DNA from: Sphingomicrobium sp.
GTDB taxonomy: Bacteria > Pseudomonadota > Alphaproteobacteria > Sphingomonadales > Sphingomonadaceae
Direction of reading: 5' to 3'
Length of the DNA stretch: 64,000 nucleotides
Assembly: GCA_036563485.1 (NCBI GenBank)
Contig: DATCMI010000001.1
Location: 704,938 to 768,937, forward strand
Notes under the pieces: model-generated
What the model was told of the DNA's origin: nothing
The model's database searches: none
Seen by the model: only the letters and a program-made list of their open reading frames with translations
Program-made: the position numbers and the translations under genes
Shown here: piece by piece, positions 28,037 to 37,474 of the stretch
Numbering within the stretch: the first letter of the stretch is position 1
Layout: the number at the start of each line of letters is the position of its first letter

Positions 28037-28605
28037 CAGGCGTCACCCATGGAGAAATAGGCTGGGAGGTCGGCGAGCCGTGGCTGAGTCCGGTCCTTGG
28101 CGGACAGCGTGTCCGGATCGGCGACTTCCGGCCAGGCAATCGCAATGTCGGGATCGTCCCAGGCGACGCCCTTGTCGTTCTCGGCGCTGTAATAGCCGCT
28201 GCAACGATAGCCGATGATCGTGTTCGGCTCGAGCGAGCAGAAGCCGTGACCGAACCCGACCGGAATCCAAAGCTGGTTATTGTCCTCCGGCGTCAGCTCG
28301 ACCGCAATCCACCGGCCGAACGTCGGCGAGCCGGTACGGAGGTCGACCGCGACGTCGAGCAGCCGGCCTGCAAGGCAGCGGACCAGCTTGCCCTGCGGGA
28401 CCGGGTGCGACTGGAAGTGGATGCCGCGGATGGTCCCGGTCCGGACGGACAGGGATTGGTTGTCCTGGACGAACTCGACCGCTCCCGCGCGCTCGACGAA
28501 CGGAGCCAGGCGGAAGATCTCGGCGAAATAGCCGCGCTCGTCTTCGATCTTGCGCGGCCTGATTTCGAGCGGGCCGGCAATGTCGAACTCCCGGAACTCC
28601 ATCAT
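28036..28605 (-). CDS. rfbC: dTDP-4-dehydrorhamnose 3,5-epimerase
   Basis: RfbC is the epimerase of the rhamnose pathway. The 189-residue product has the cupin-like core with [10 protein letters not shown], the base histidine in that motif, [19 protein letters not shown] and the [11 protein letters not shown] segment. The two ATGs at 28605 and 28602 are in frame. It heads the rfbC-B-D-A set and overlaps rfbB by one base. The genes form the rhamnose supply for the capsule. Confidence 0.95.
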   Translation of the reverse strand: MMEFREFDIAGPLEIRPRKIEDERGYFAEIFRLAPFVERAGAVEFVQDNQSLSVRTGTIRGIHFQSHPVPQGKLVRCLAGRLLDVAVDLRTGSPTFGRWIAVELTPEDNNQLWIPVGFGHGFCSLEPNTIIGYRCSGYYSAENDKGVAWDDPDIAIAWPEVADPDTLSAKDRTQPRLADLPAYFSMGDA

Positions 28606-28698
28606 TCATCCTCTGCTTTGGGGAGGCGCCAAGTGACGCCGCGACCGCTTAGCCGACAGACGGCGAGTTGCAAGGCCAGAGGGCGACGCTGCGCCCAC

Positions 28699-29862
28699 CT
28701 AGAGCGACTGCAACCAGGCCTCCACCTTGGCAAAATGTTCAGGCCAGCCAGGCGCCTGGAAGCCCTTGAGCGCCGCAAGCTGGCGGCCGCGTTCAGGATC
28801 CTCATCGCCGGCAAACGACACCACCGCCCGCTGCCACGCAGGGCCGTCGAGCGGATCGAGATAGGTCGGCAGCTCGCCGACAATTTCGCGATAGACCGGA
28901 AGGTCCGACGCAATGACCGGCGTGCCGAGTTGCAGCGCCTCGATCACCGGAAGGCCGAACCCCTCGGCGAAGGACGGCATCAGCAGCGCGCGGGCACCCG
29001 CCAGCCAGCTTGCGGTCTCGGCATCGCTGCAGCCATTCAGCTCGAAGACCGCACCGCGCAGGTCAGGCGCGCGGTCGAGTAGCGCTAAGGCGGCCTCGGC
29101 CTCCCATCCTCGCTGGCCGATCAGCACCAGCTTCGGCGCGGCCTCACCCTGTTCCGCGACCAGCCGCTGCCACATTTGCAGTAGCATCAAGTGGTTCTTG
29201 CGGCCCTCTATCGTTCCAAGCGTCACGAAATAGGGCCGGTCGAGGGCTTTCGCATGGACCTCTGTGGGGGGTCGCGGTCCGCTGATCCAGGCGACGGTGG
29301 AGGGCGGCATGGCGAGATCGCGCCGGCGGGCAAAGGCCTCGATCTCCTGGAGGGTGGCGTCGGAATTGCCGATGATTCCACTCGCGCTTTGCAGCGCATG
29401 TTCAATCCGGCGCGCATGCTTCGCAGCCTCGCCTGCCCGGCAATATTCCGGGTGGGTCAGCGGGATCATGTCGTGGATCAGGTACACGGCCTTGAGATCG
29501 TTTTGCGCGACCCAGTTCGGCAGCGCCGGGTCGTCGAGCCCGGTATGACCGACGTTGAGGAAGGTCATCCCCGGCGCAGGGGGCCTCCGGCGCGCCTTGG
29601 TCCAAGCCGTCGAGCCGAAGGCGACGAATGCGGAGCGCTTGGTCGCGGGCGCATTGAGGATCAGGTCGAACAGTCGATCCGAATGCTCGGCCGACAGCAC
29701 GAAGGTCGAGCCGCTACGCTGGACCACCGCGAGGGATCGCGCCCGGAAGTGGGCCACATACTCCAGGCACACGCGGTCGATGCCGGTCGGCAGGCTTCGC
29801 CGCCAGCCGCGCCAGATCAGCCGCGAAACGTCGAGCAGATATTTACGCGGCGTGCCGCCCAA
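28699..29862 (-). CDS. Family 4 glycosyltransferase
   Basis: The 387-residue protein has the GT-B fold signatures of family 4. YFVTLGTIEGRKNH is the first strand of the C-terminal domain, and MPSFAEGFGLPVIEALQLGTPVIASD holds the EX7E motif with the nucleotide-sugar-binding glutamates. The start is a TTG preceded by AGGGGGAAG. Its donor is not certain; its place before rfbC suggests rhamnose or another capsule sugar. It follows the beta-helix gene by 12 bases, so the two are co-transcribed. Confidence 0.85.
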   Translation of the reverse strand: MGGTPRKYLLDVSRLIWRGWRRSLPTGIDRVCLEYVAHFRARSLAVVQRSGSTFVLSAEHSDRLFDLILNAPATKRSAFVAFGSTAWTKARRRPPAPGMTFLNVGHTGLDDPALPNWVAQNDLKAVYLIHDMIPLTHPEYCRAGEAAKHARRIEHALQSASGIIGNSDATLQEIEAFARRRDLAMPPSTVAWISGPRPPTEVHAKALDRPYFVTLGTIEGRKNHLMLLQMWQRLVAEQGEAAPKLVLIGQRGWEAEAALALLDRAPDLRGAVFELNGCSDAETASWLAGARALLMPSFAEGFGLPVIEALQLGTPVIASDLPVYREIVGELPTYLDPLDGPAWQRAVVSFAGDEDPERGRQLAALKGFQAPGWPEHFAKVEAWLQSL

Positions 29863-29874
29863 CCCGTCTTCCCC

Positions 29875-31359
29875 CTACTGGCGCCGGTCCTCGACCTCGC
29901 GCCGTGCAAAGCCCGTCGCCCTAAGGCGCTGCAGCCTGACGGTCGAGCCGGGGGCGGAGTTGAGGAAACCAAAGTCATACTCGCCCGGGTGCGACGACGC
30001 GACGGTCGCGTCGACGACAATGTCCCTCGGCGCGCCGGCAGCCTCGCCGCGGGTCGGATCGTCGATGCGGATCCCGGCGCGGTTCCCAGCCGGCCACGGC
30101 CGCAGGATGCCTCCACCTGGCAGCCCAACCCTTCCGACGCCTGACACCTGCGCGCCGCTGACGCGCACGCCGCTGACCGGCCCGTAAAGGACGATGCCGC
30201 CCATCCCCGAATTGCTGACGCGGACGTTCGTCAGCGTAGCGCCCCGCAGCCGGTAGCCGAGCTTCAGGCCGAACGCGAAGGCGTTGCTGGTCGTCAAGTC
30301 GGTGATCGTCAGCCCATCGACGCCGCCACCGTTGGCGACCACGTCCACCGCTTCCCACGTCGAATCGATCTTGCCGCCGGTCACTTCGACCTGCTGCGAT
30401 CCGCGCGAGATGTTGAGGCCATCGGCCTGCCAGGGGAGGTCGCCCGTGTCGAAGCGCGCGAGGCAGCGCGCGATCTGCAGGTTGCGGATGCGCAAGCGGC
30501 GGACGCTGGCGAAGGATGCGCAGCTCACCTGCTCCTGCACGCGTACCGCGTAGAACTTGGACGCGGCAACGCGGTCCTGCCCGGCGATCCGGAATTCTCG
30601 GATAGAAACGCTGTTCCAGCCGAGCTGCGCGACCTGCGCCTGAACCAGCGGCCGGTCGCCCTTGTACGGCGCCCATACCAAGTCGTGGATGTGGAGGTTG
30701 TCGGCCGTGACGTTCCCTGAGTCGAGCACCAGCAAGCCGAAACCCTTGCCGGCGCCGGTGACCTCGACGTTGCTCAGCACGACCTCGCGCGCCGATTCGA
30801 TCCAGATGCCGGCCGCGTCAGTGCGCGAGCCCGCCTCCGGAAAGCGTCCGCGGTCGACCGTCACGTGATCGAGGGTGACCTTCACCCGGGTGCCGGCACG
30901 ATCCGGGCGCACGAACAATGTGCGGACGGAAAGGTTGTCGTTGAGGCGCTTCGCGGCAGCGAGGGGGATCGCCGCGTCGCCGCAATCGCGGACGGCTGCG
31001 GCATCAAGGGTAGGGGCGCAGCCGCGAGTGATGAACGGGCGCGTGTCGATGGGCGCGAGGGATTGCACGATCGTGGCATTGCGGAGGCAAAGGTCGCCCC
31101 CAATCCGCACCGTGCCCCTGACCCGATAGTGGCGGCCCTCGCCATCAATGCAGCGCCCGGCCCCCTTGGCGAAGGCGTCGACGAGTGCGCGCGTGTCGTC
31201 GGTGCGCGCGTCGCCAGCGGCGCCGAAGCTGCGCAGCGTCGCCGCCTGTGATCCCCCCGATGGTTGCTGCGGGACCTCGGCCCCGCAGCGCATCGGCGCG
31301 AGAACGACGCTCGCCGCGACCGCACTTAGAACCAGCCAGTTCCGATCGAAGCCGATCAT
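29875..31359 (-). CDS. Right-handed beta-helix protein, pectate-lyase-like, exported
   Basis: The 494-residue product has a signal peptide (LSAVAASVVLAP) and then SFGAAGDARTDDTRALVDAF, the typical start of pectate-lyase/glycosyl-hydrolase-28-like beta-helices. Repeating short coils rich in V-x-N follow, for example VTADNLHIHDL, VEVTGGKIDS and LTNVRVSNSGMGG. It may trim, anchor or scaffold the polysaccharide at the cell surface; no lyase catalytic set can be assigned. It lies between the kpsD-like and glycosyltransferase genes in the same operon. Confidence 0.8.
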   Translation of the reverse strand: MIGFDRNWLVLSAVAASVVLAPMRCGAEVPQQPSGGSQAATLRSFGAAGDARTDDTRALVDAFAKGAGRCIDGEGRHYRVRGTVRIGGDLCLRNATIVQSLAPIDTRPFITRGCAPTLDAAAVRDCGDAAIPLAAAKRLNDNLSVRTLFVRPDRAGTRVKVTLDHVTVDRGRFPEAGSRTDAAGIWIESAREVVLSNVEVTGAGKGFGLLVLDSGNVTADNLHIHDLVWAPYKGDRPLVQAQVAQLGWNSVSIREFRIAGQDRVAASKFYAVRVQEQVSCASFASVRRLRIRNLQIARCLARFDTGDLPWQADGLNISRGSQQVEVTGGKIDSTWEAVDVVANGGGVDGLTITDLTTSNAFAFGLKLGYRLRGATLTNVRVSNSGMGGIVLYGPVSGVRVSGAQVSGVGRVGLPGGGILRPWPAGNRAGIRIDDPTRGEAAGAPRDIVVDATVASSHPGEYDFGFLNSAPGSTVRLQRLRATGFARREVEDRRQ

Positions 31360-31395
31360 CGCCGTTCCCGCGTCCGCAGCATGTTGCGCCGCGGC

Positions 31396-32631
31396 CTAGT
31401 TGACGTAGTTCGTCAGGCTGAGCAGCGGGAAGGCGATCGAGCCGACGGTGCTGACGATCCGCTGAAGATCGGTCAGCGGCGCGCGGGCGATGTAGACTAC
31501 GTCCTCGTCGCGAACCGCGAACATCTGCGCGTTGAACAGCGCAGCCGCCTGCTTCATGTCGAGCACGTAGACGACCGGGATGCGCCCGTCGGCGGTGCGC
31601 CGCGAAGTTGCGAGGATCGCGGCATCGAGCGCTGCCGGGTCTTCCAGGCGGAACACGAATACGCCGCTGGCGTCGGCGCGGTCGGGCTTCAGGCCGCCGG
31701 CGCGGCCGAGCGCCTGCGCAAGGGTAATGCCGGTGCTTTCGAACGGAATCTCGGCCGTGGTCCCGGACTCGCCGAGCGCGGTGAAGCTAAATTCCTCGGA
31801 GATCGCCGTCACCAGGTCATCCGGGCGAAGGCGGATATTCTGCCGCTGGTCGCGCATGATGACGCTGAGCGGCATGCGGGCGACGACGCCGTCGCGGGTG
31901 ACCTGGACCATCGTCTTGTCAGGGGCCTTGCGGACGCCGCCCGCGGCGGAAAGCACGTCGAGGAGGCGCTCGCCGCGCGGCGTCAGCGCGACCGGGCCGT
32001 TATTCGCTACGTCGCCGAGCACGTTAACGCCCGAGCTGATGTTGCGGGCGATGCGGACGATCGCCTGCGGCTCGTGCGCCTTGCGGGCGAGCCGCGCCAC
32101 GATTTCCCGCTCCAACTGCCTCGGGGTCAGCCCGGCCGCACGGACGGAGCCGGCGAAGGGTACGCGGATCAGCCCGTCATTGTCGACCATCGTCTCAGGC
32201 AAGGCGCTCTGCTGAGCGACGCTGCCCCCGGCCAGCGCGCCGGAGCCGACCGTGGCATCGGCAGCGCCGCCGCCGAAAGTCGCCGTCGCGCCGAACAGCA
32301 CGGCGGGCGGCGCTTCCCAGATGGAGATCGCCAGCGCGTCTCCGCGGCCGATGATCGTCTGCGCGGGCGCGGAATCGCCGAACGTCTCCGCGAACGAGGC
32401 GAGGGCTGCGGGTCGCACGGCGCCGCGCTGGATCGCATGTTCGACCGGAATGACCTTGATCTGCGCCGTATCGACCTGCTGCATGCCGGCACGGACGACG
32501 GCGCGAGTGGTCGGACCAGTGCCGCCCAGCGAGCCGCAGGCTGCGGTCGCCAGCACGAGCGCGGCAGCGGCGACGGTGCGCACAAGCGGGCGGAAGTTGA
32601 GCCGTAAACGGCAAGACGCTTGAAAATGCAT
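31396..32631 (-). CDS. kpsD: Outer-membrane polysaccharide export lipoprotein (KpsD/Wza-like)
   Basis: The 411-residue protein begins with a lipoprotein signal, LVLATAAC with the Cys at about 32. It has the polysaccharide-export domain (IIGRGDALAISIWEAPP, VPFAGSVRAAGLTPRQLEREI), SLBB-type segments (VNVLGDVANNGPVAL) and a C-terminal anchor. It would form the outer-membrane pore for the capsule. It heads the minus-strand series and is divergent from kpsE, with a 194-base region between them. Confidence 0.88.
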   Translation of the reverse strand: MHFQASCRLRLNFRPLVRTVAAAALVLATAACGSLGGTGPTTRAVVRAGMQQVDTAQIKVIPVEHAIQRGAVRPAALASFAETFGDSAPAQTIIGRGDALAISIWEAPPAVLFGATATFGGGAADATVGSGALAGGSVAQQSALPETMVDNDGLIRVPFAGSVRAAGLTPRQLEREIVARLARKAHEPQAIVRIARNISSGVNVLGDVANNGPVALTPRGERLLDVLSAAGGVRKAPDKTMVQVTRDGVVARMPLSVIMRDQRQNIRLRPDDLVTAISEEFSFTALGESGTTAEIPFESTGITLAQALGRAGGLKPDRADASGVFVFRLEDPAALDAAILATSRRTADGRIPVVYVLDMKQAAALFNAQMFAVRDEDVVYIARAPLTDLQRIVSTVGSIAFPLLSLTNYVN

Positions 32632-32825
32632 GGCTAATCCAATTGCTTTGGGTAGGCGTATAGGCAGCTTGTATGCGCGGCTTCAACGGCTAAACGGCTT
32701 GCGGCAGCCGCGGCTTTGGACGCCTTTGCCAGTGCGCACCTTAACGCCCGATGTGTTCAATGGGCGTTCATTGGTGTAGTCCCACCCGCGACCGCGTTAA
32801 TTCCAGAGGTTTACAAGAGCATCGC
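32632..32825. promoter_or_regulatory. Divergent intergenic region between kpsD-like and kpsE-like genes
   Basis: This 194-base region must hold promoters for both export operons. It contains a perfect 7-base inverted repeat, AACGCCC (32743-32749) and GGGCGTT (32762-32768), with a 12-base spacer, which could be a regulator site. No -35/-10 pair can be fixed with confidence. Confidence 0.4.
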
Positions 32826-33998
32826 ATGGAACTGTTGCCGATCAAGGGAGGCACCCCCGACGGGGCGGACACTGAGCAGGAGCGCCGCCCTCGCCGGCTT
32901 CGGCTGAACGCGCTTCGGCGCGCGGACGTCCTGTTCCTGGTGACCGTGGTCCTGCCGGTCGCGACCGCGATCCTGTACTTCGGCTTTCTGGCGTCGGACG
33001 TCTATATTTCGGAATCGAAGTTCGTCGTCCGTGCGCCCGAAAAGCAGTCGACGACGGGCCTCGGGGCCATCCTGCAGACCGCCGGCTTCGCCAATGCCAC
33101 CGACGAAGTCGCGGCCGCGCAATCCTATGCGGTTTCGCGCGATGCGCTCCGCGCCATCAACCAGAACGACGCGTTCAAGAAGGCCTATACGCGCCCCGAC
33201 ATCTCGGTCGTGGACAAGTTCAACCCGCTCGGGTTCGCGGGATCGTTCGAAGACCTGTTCCGCTATTTCCAGCACCGCGTCGCGCTGCAGAACGATACCA
33301 ACACCGGTATCACGACGCTGACAGTCCGCTCCTACACGCCGCAGGACGCGCGCAAGTTCAACGAGCAGCTGCTCGAGCTTTCGGAAGTCACGGTCAATCG
33401 CCTCAACCTGCGCGGCAGGGAGGATCTGGTCCGTCTCGCCCAGGCCGAGGTGGATATTGCGAAGGGGCAGGCGCAGCGCGCCGCCGTTTCCCTCGCCGCC
33501 TTCCGCAACCAGTCGGGCGTGGTCGATCCGGAAAAGCAGGCCGCGGTGCAGATGCAGATGATCTCCAATCTGCAGAACCAGCTGATCGCCGCCCGCACCG
33601 AGCTTGCGCAGCTTCAGCGGTATGCGCCGGAAAACCCGCGCATCCCGGTCGTACGCACTCAGATTGCCGCGATCGACCGCCAGATCGACGGCGAAATGGG
33701 CAAGGTGACCGGCAACCGCCGCTCGCTGGCCGGCAGCGCGGTGCAGTTCCAGCGCCTGACGCTTGAGAACGAATTTGCCGCCAAGCAGCTCGGCGCCTCG
33801 CTCGCTTCGCTTGAAGACGCGCGCAACGAAGCGCGCCGCAAGCAGGCCTATGTCGAGCGGATCGTGCAGCCGAACCTGCCGGACGCACCGATGGAGCCGC
33901 GGCGCCTGCGCGGCATCTTCGCGACGCTGGTCCTCTCACTCGTGGCTTACGGGATCCTCCGCATGCTGCTGGCCGGCGTGAAAGAGCATGCCCAGTAA
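32826..33998 (+). CDS. kpsE: Capsule export inner-membrane protein (KpsE-like)
   Basis: The 390-residue protein has an N-terminal transmembrane helix (VLFLVTVVLPVATAILYFGFLA, about residues 36-57). A large periplasmic part with coiled-coil character follows, and then a C-terminal helix (about 360-380). This is the KpsE/Wzz-like polysaccharide co-polymerase fold that links the ABC transporter to the outer-membrane pore. The ATG at 32826 follows an AGAGGTTT stretch; the frame is open to 32751. It overlaps kpsM by 11 bases. Confidence 0.88.
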   Translation: MELLPIKGGTPDGADTEQERRPRRLRLNALRRADVLFLVTVVLPVATAILYFGFLASDVYISESKFVVRAPEKQSTTGLGAILQTAGFANATDEVAAAQSYAVSRDALRAINQNDAFKKAYTRPDISVVDKFNPLGFAGSFEDLFRYFQHRVALQNDTNTGITTLTVRSYTPQDARKFNEQLLELSEVTVNRLNLRGREDLVRLAQAEVDIAKGQAQRAAVSLAAFRNQSGVVDPEKQAAVQMQMISNLQNQLIAARTELAQLQRYAPENPRIPVVRTQIAAIDRQIDGEMGKVTGNRRSLAGSAVQFQRLTLENEFAAKQLGASLASLEDARNEARRKQAYVERIVQPNLPDAPMEPRRLRGIFATLVLSLVAYGILRMLLAGVKEHAQ

Positions 33999-34806
33999 CA
34001 ACCGTTCGCACCCGACGGGCGCGTTAGTCCATCACAGCTCCTGGACGATCAACCGCCGAGTCATCGGCGCGCTGATCCTCCGGGAGATGCTGACCCGTTA
34101 CGGCCGCAACAATCTGGGCTTCCTGTGGCTGTTCCTGGAGCCGATGCTGTTCACCCTGGTGGTGACGGCGTTCTGGGCCGCGACGCGCACCATCCACGGT
34201 TCGCAGATCCCGATCGTTGCCTTCGCTGTGACCGGCTATTCGTCGGTCATGCTGTGGCGGAACATGCCGAGCCGCTGCATCGGCGCGCTCAATTCCAACA
34301 AGCCGCTTCTCCACCACCGGCAAGTGACGATCGTCGACATCTACTTCTCGCGCATCGTGCTGGAATTCATGGCCTCGACCACCAGCTTCGTCGTCATTTG
34401 CCTCAGCCTGGTGATGATCGGATGGATGCCGTCGCCCGAAAATGCGGTGCGCGTGCTCGGCGGTTGGATGCTCCTCGCCTGGTTCGGCGCAGGTCTCGCA
34501 TTGCTGATCGGCAGCCTTTCCGAGCGGTTCGACGTTCTAGGCAAGCTATGGCCGCCTTTCTCCTATCTGCTGTTCCCGCTGTCGGGCGTCGCATTCATCG
34601 TCGATGCGCTGCCCCCGGGCATGCAGAAGATCGTCTTGTGGCTGCCGATGCTCAACGCGCTCGAATATTTGCGCGACGGCTGGTTCGGCTCCTTTTTCCA
34701 CGCCCATTACGACCTGGGCTACGTGCTCATCTTCAACCTTCTCCTTTTCTTCGCCGGCCTCAGCCTTGCGCGGCAGGTCGGCTTCGACAGCAGTAGCAGC
34801 GAATGA
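33988..34806 (+). CDS. kpsM: Capsule ABC transporter permease (KpsM-like)
   Basis: The 272-residue ABC-2 permease has six hydrophobic helices and REMLTRYGRNNLGFLWLFLEP near the start, which is a clear KpsM-type segment. It forms the inner-membrane channel for the finished polysaccharide. It overlaps kpsT by 4 bases (ATGA), so the two are coupled. Confidence 0.9.
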   Translation: MPSNNRSHPTGALVHHSSWTINRRVIGALILREMLTRYGRNNLGFLWLFLEPMLFTLVVTAFWAATRTIHGSQIPIVAFAVTGYSSVMLWRNMPSRCIGALNSNKPLLHHRQVTIVDIYFSRIVLEFMASTTSFVVICLSLVMIGWMPSPENAVRVLGGWMLLAWFGAGLALLIGSLSERFDVLGKLWPPFSYLLFPLSGVAFIVDALPPGMQKIVLWLPMLNALEYLRDGWFGSFFHAHYDLGYVLIFNLLLFFAGLSLARQVGFDSSSSE

Positions 34807-35540
34807 TCAGGCTCACCGACGTTTGTAAGGACTACCCGACGCGCGGCGGCATGCGCCGCGTTCTCGACCGCATAAATCTGACCATCAACCCGGGCGAGCG
34901 GGTAGGCATTCTCGGCCGCAATGGCGCCGGCAAGTCAACCCTCATCCGACTGATCAGCGGCGCCGAGCCGCCGACTTCGGGATTGATCGAGCGGCGCATG
35001 TCGGTGTCCTGGCCGCTGGCGTTCAGCGGTGGCTTCCACGGCGCCCTGACCGGCGCCGACAACGTGCGCTTCATCTGCCGCATCTACGGCGTCGATTTCG
35101 AGCCGCGCTTCAAGTTCGTAGAGGAATTCTCAGAGCTCGGCCTCTACCTCAACGAACCGGTTGCTTCTTATTCGTCGGGTATGCGCGCCCGACTGGCATT
35201 CGCGATCTCGATGACCATCGACTTCGATTGCTACCTGATCGACGAAGTCATGGCCGTCGGCGATGCGCGCTTCCGCGAACGCTGCCGGGTCGAACTGTTC
35301 GAGAAGCGGCGCGACAAGGCGATGCTGATCGTGTCGCACAGCCACCGCTACCTGAAAGGCAATTGTGACCGCTTCCTGCTGTTCCGTGAGGGCAGCATCG
35401 AGGAGCATGCCGACTTCGAGGAGGTCTATTTCCTGTACAAGGAAAGCATCGGCGAAGGCTTCGCGAACAAGGAGCAGCTAGTCGCGGCAATGGAAGGCGA
35501 CATGGTATTGGACCCGACGCGCCAGCGCGCGGCGAACTGA
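34803..35540 (+). CDS. kpsT: Capsule ABC transporter ATPase (KpsT-like)
   Basis: The 245-residue ATPase has Walker A GRNGAGKST at 38-46, the signature SYSSGMRARLAF at about 122-133 (the KpsT form, which differs from LSGGQ), and Walker B FDCYLIDEVM with D147 and E148. A switch histidine is in IVSHSHRY. It powers export with KpsM. The next gene starts 14 bases later on the same strand. Confidence 0.92.
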   Translation: MIRLTDVCKDYPTRGGMRRVLDRINLTINPGERVGILGRNGAGKSTLIRLISGAEPPTSGLIERRMSVSWPLAFSGGFHGALTGADNVRFICRIYGVDFEPRFKFVEEFSELGLYLNEPVASYSSGMRARLAFAISMTIDFDCYLIDEVMAVGDARFRERCRVELFEKRRDKAMLIVSHSHRYLKGNCDRFLLFREGSIEEHADFEEVYFLYKESIGEGFANKEQLVAAMEGDMVLDPTRQRAAN

Positions 35541-35554
35541 GCGGACTTCAGGCT

Positions 35555-36490
35555 ATGGCTCACATCGAACGGCATCCGCAGGTGGCGGACTACTTCGTCC
35601 AGTTCTCGCTCGCGGAAATCGAGGCGAGGGGCGGCGTCGCCGACCTGGTCGAGACTGGCAATATCGTCATCCTCAAGGACTACCGGCTCGACGTCGATTT
35701 CGAGGTGCTGACCCGCCTCCGCAAGTCCACCGAGGGTATCGAGGACCGGCAGCTGAAGAAGACGCTGAAGAAGCTCGAATCGCCGTTCTTTTTCGAAGGC
35801 GAGCCGCCGGTCGAGCGAAAGGGGCGGCTGCTGTTCGCCAATGACGTGCGGCAGGCGGTGTTCGACGTTATCTGCCGCGGCGACCGCGAGCTGTTCGACG
35901 CCGCCGCCAAGGCCCTCCAGCATAGCCATGACGAAGCGCTTCGCATCTTCGGCGCCGCATTCCCGTCCTACGAACCGTTCAGGCTGGTGCCGAGCGTACG
36001 GCTAACCCGGACGCTGTTCGAAAACTTGCACTGGGACAATCATTCGATTGACGATGATTTCCACCAGGCGCGGGTTTTCGCGAACCTCGATGTCCGTCCC
36101 CGCATTTGGCACGTCAGCCACCGCGTGCCGGAGATGATGCGCCGCCTGTACCGCGAGCATGACCTCGGCCGGTTCGCGGGCCGCGACCCGAACGAACTGC
36201 TCGATTATCTGAACGGCGACGTGCTCGGCGGCGGCCACAAGATCTGGATGGACAACCAGCCCCGCCACCGCATCGCTTGGGAGCCCGGCGAGGTCTGGCT
36301 CGGCGAAAGCCGGCTGATCTCCCACCAGATTTATTATGGCGAGGCCGCCATGGTCTACATGTGGTTCATGCGCTCGAAGTCGATGGCGGACCCGCAGAAC
36401 CGCTTCAACGCGATCGTCGAAGACGTCCACCGCGAGATGGCCGAAGGGGCCGCCGCGGACGCGCCCGAAGCCGCGCCCGCAGCCGCCTGA
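35555..36490 (+). CDS. Putative Fe(II)/2-oxoglutarate oxygenase, Kdo-hydroxylase-like
   Basis: The 311-residue protein has no signal peptide or membrane helix. An HxD pair is in NLHWDNH (His159, Asp161), followed by RVFANLDVRPRIWHV. A later histidine in LISHQIYYG (His257) and a downstream Arg273 could complete an iron and 2-oxoglutarate site. The HWD-then-RVFANLD pattern resembles Kdo 3-hydroxylases (KdoO), which hydroxylate the outer Kdo of lipid A. This assignment is by motif memory only. It is the fourth gene of the kpsEMT operon, placing it with Kdo-linked capsule export. Confidence 0.5.
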   Translation: MAHIERHPQVADYFVQFSLAEIEARGGVADLVETGNIVILKDYRLDVDFEVLTRLRKSTEGIEDRQLKKTLKKLESPFFFEGEPPVERKGRLLFANDVRQAVFDVICRGDRELFDAAAKALQHSHDEALRIFGAAFPSYEPFRLVPSVRLTRTLFENLHWDNHSIDDDFHQARVFANLDVRPRIWHVSHRVPEMMRRLYREHDLGRFAGRDPNELLDYLNGDVLGGGHKIWMDNQPRHRIAWEPGEVWLGESRLISHQIYYGEAAMVYMWFMRSKSMADPQNRFNAIVEDVHREMAEGAAADAPEAAPAAA

Positions 36491-36493
36491 TCC

Positions 36494-37414
36494 CTAGCGG
36501 AAGGTCTGTGCGAGCAGGCCTTCGGAATCGATGATTTCGCCCGGCGTATAGCTTTCGAGCATGCGCGCGAAATATTCGTCGTAGCGCTCGTCCTTGTAGA
36601 AGACGTAGTTGAGCCCGCCGACGCCCTTGCGCTGGTAACGCTCGATCTCCTCGACCGTGAACTTGACCTTGCGGTTGATGCGCAGCTGGTCCCACGAATA
36701 GCGCCAGCCGAGCTCGCAGATGCGATCGACGGCCTTAAGGTTCTCCGGGGTATCGAAGTTGATCTCGGCCATGACGGTCTTCAGGCCGGGCTGCTGGAGC
36801 GTTTTCATCATGCCGCCGATGACTCGGTGCTCGAGGCCGTCGACGTCGATCTTGATGTGGTCGGGAACGGGGAGGCCCTGGTCGATCAGCGTGTCGACGC
36901 GGTAGCCGACGCAGCCCTGCGGACGGCGGTTCTCCTTGCTGACGTGCCAGTCGGGGGCGAATTCCTTGTCGTCCGTCCAGCTATTCTCCTCGAAGTCGTG
37001 ATAGGAGATGCCGAGGCCGAAATCGCTCAGCAGCAGGCGGTCGATCTTGTCGACGTCGCTGAGCGCGATGCAATAGCCGAGCACCTGCCCGTGCTTATCG
37101 TTGAGGAAGATGTTCTTGTTGAGCTCGGCATAATTCAGCGCCTCGGGCTCGAACGCATAAACCTGCGCGCGGCGCATAACCGACGCATAGACGGTGTACA
37201 TGCCGACGTTGGCGCCGATATCGAACATGGTCTGGCCCTGACCGAAGGAATCGATCCAGGCGAGCATGATCGGGTCCTTTGTGAAGAGCGATTTGACGCG
37301 CTTGACGCTTGAATTGCCCGTGGTCGCGAAGCGAAGCGGCAGGCCGCGGTACGGGACCTCGGCATAATCCTGATTCAGCCACTTCGTGGTGACGTTCTTC
37401 AATGAATAGTCCAA
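36494..37414 (-). CDS. FkbM-family methyltransferase
   Basis: The 306-residue protein has the SAM motif MFDIGANVGMYTVYAS (about 63-78) and YAFEPEALNYAELNKN, which mark FkbM enzymes. The catalytic-region IKIDVDGLEHRVI is also seen. These enzymes methylate sugar hydroxyls. The TTG start follows AAGAGGA at about 4 bases. It is the last gene of the minus-strand GT operon, 60 bases after the GSCFA gene, and could methylate capsule sugars. Confidence 0.85.
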   Translation of the reverse strand: MDYSLKNVTTKWLNQDYAEVPYRGLPLRFATTGNSSVKRVKSLFTKDPIMLAWIDSFGQGQTMFDIGANVGMYTVYASVMRRAQVYAFEPEALNYAELNKNIFLNDKHGQVLGYCIALSDVDKIDRLLLSDFGLGISYHDFEENSWTDDKEFAPDWHVSKENRRPQGCVGYRVDTLIDQGLPVPDHIKIDVDGLEHRVIGGMMKTLQQPGLKTVMAEINFDTPENLKAVDRICELGWRYSWDQLRINRKVKFTVEEIERYQRKGVGGLNYVFYKDERYDEYFARMLESYTPGEIIDSEGLLAQTFR

Positions 37415-37474
37415 CGCGTCCTCTTGTCGTTCTATGGGTTTTGAGCGCTTCGGCTTGCCCGTTTGCGCCCGGGA

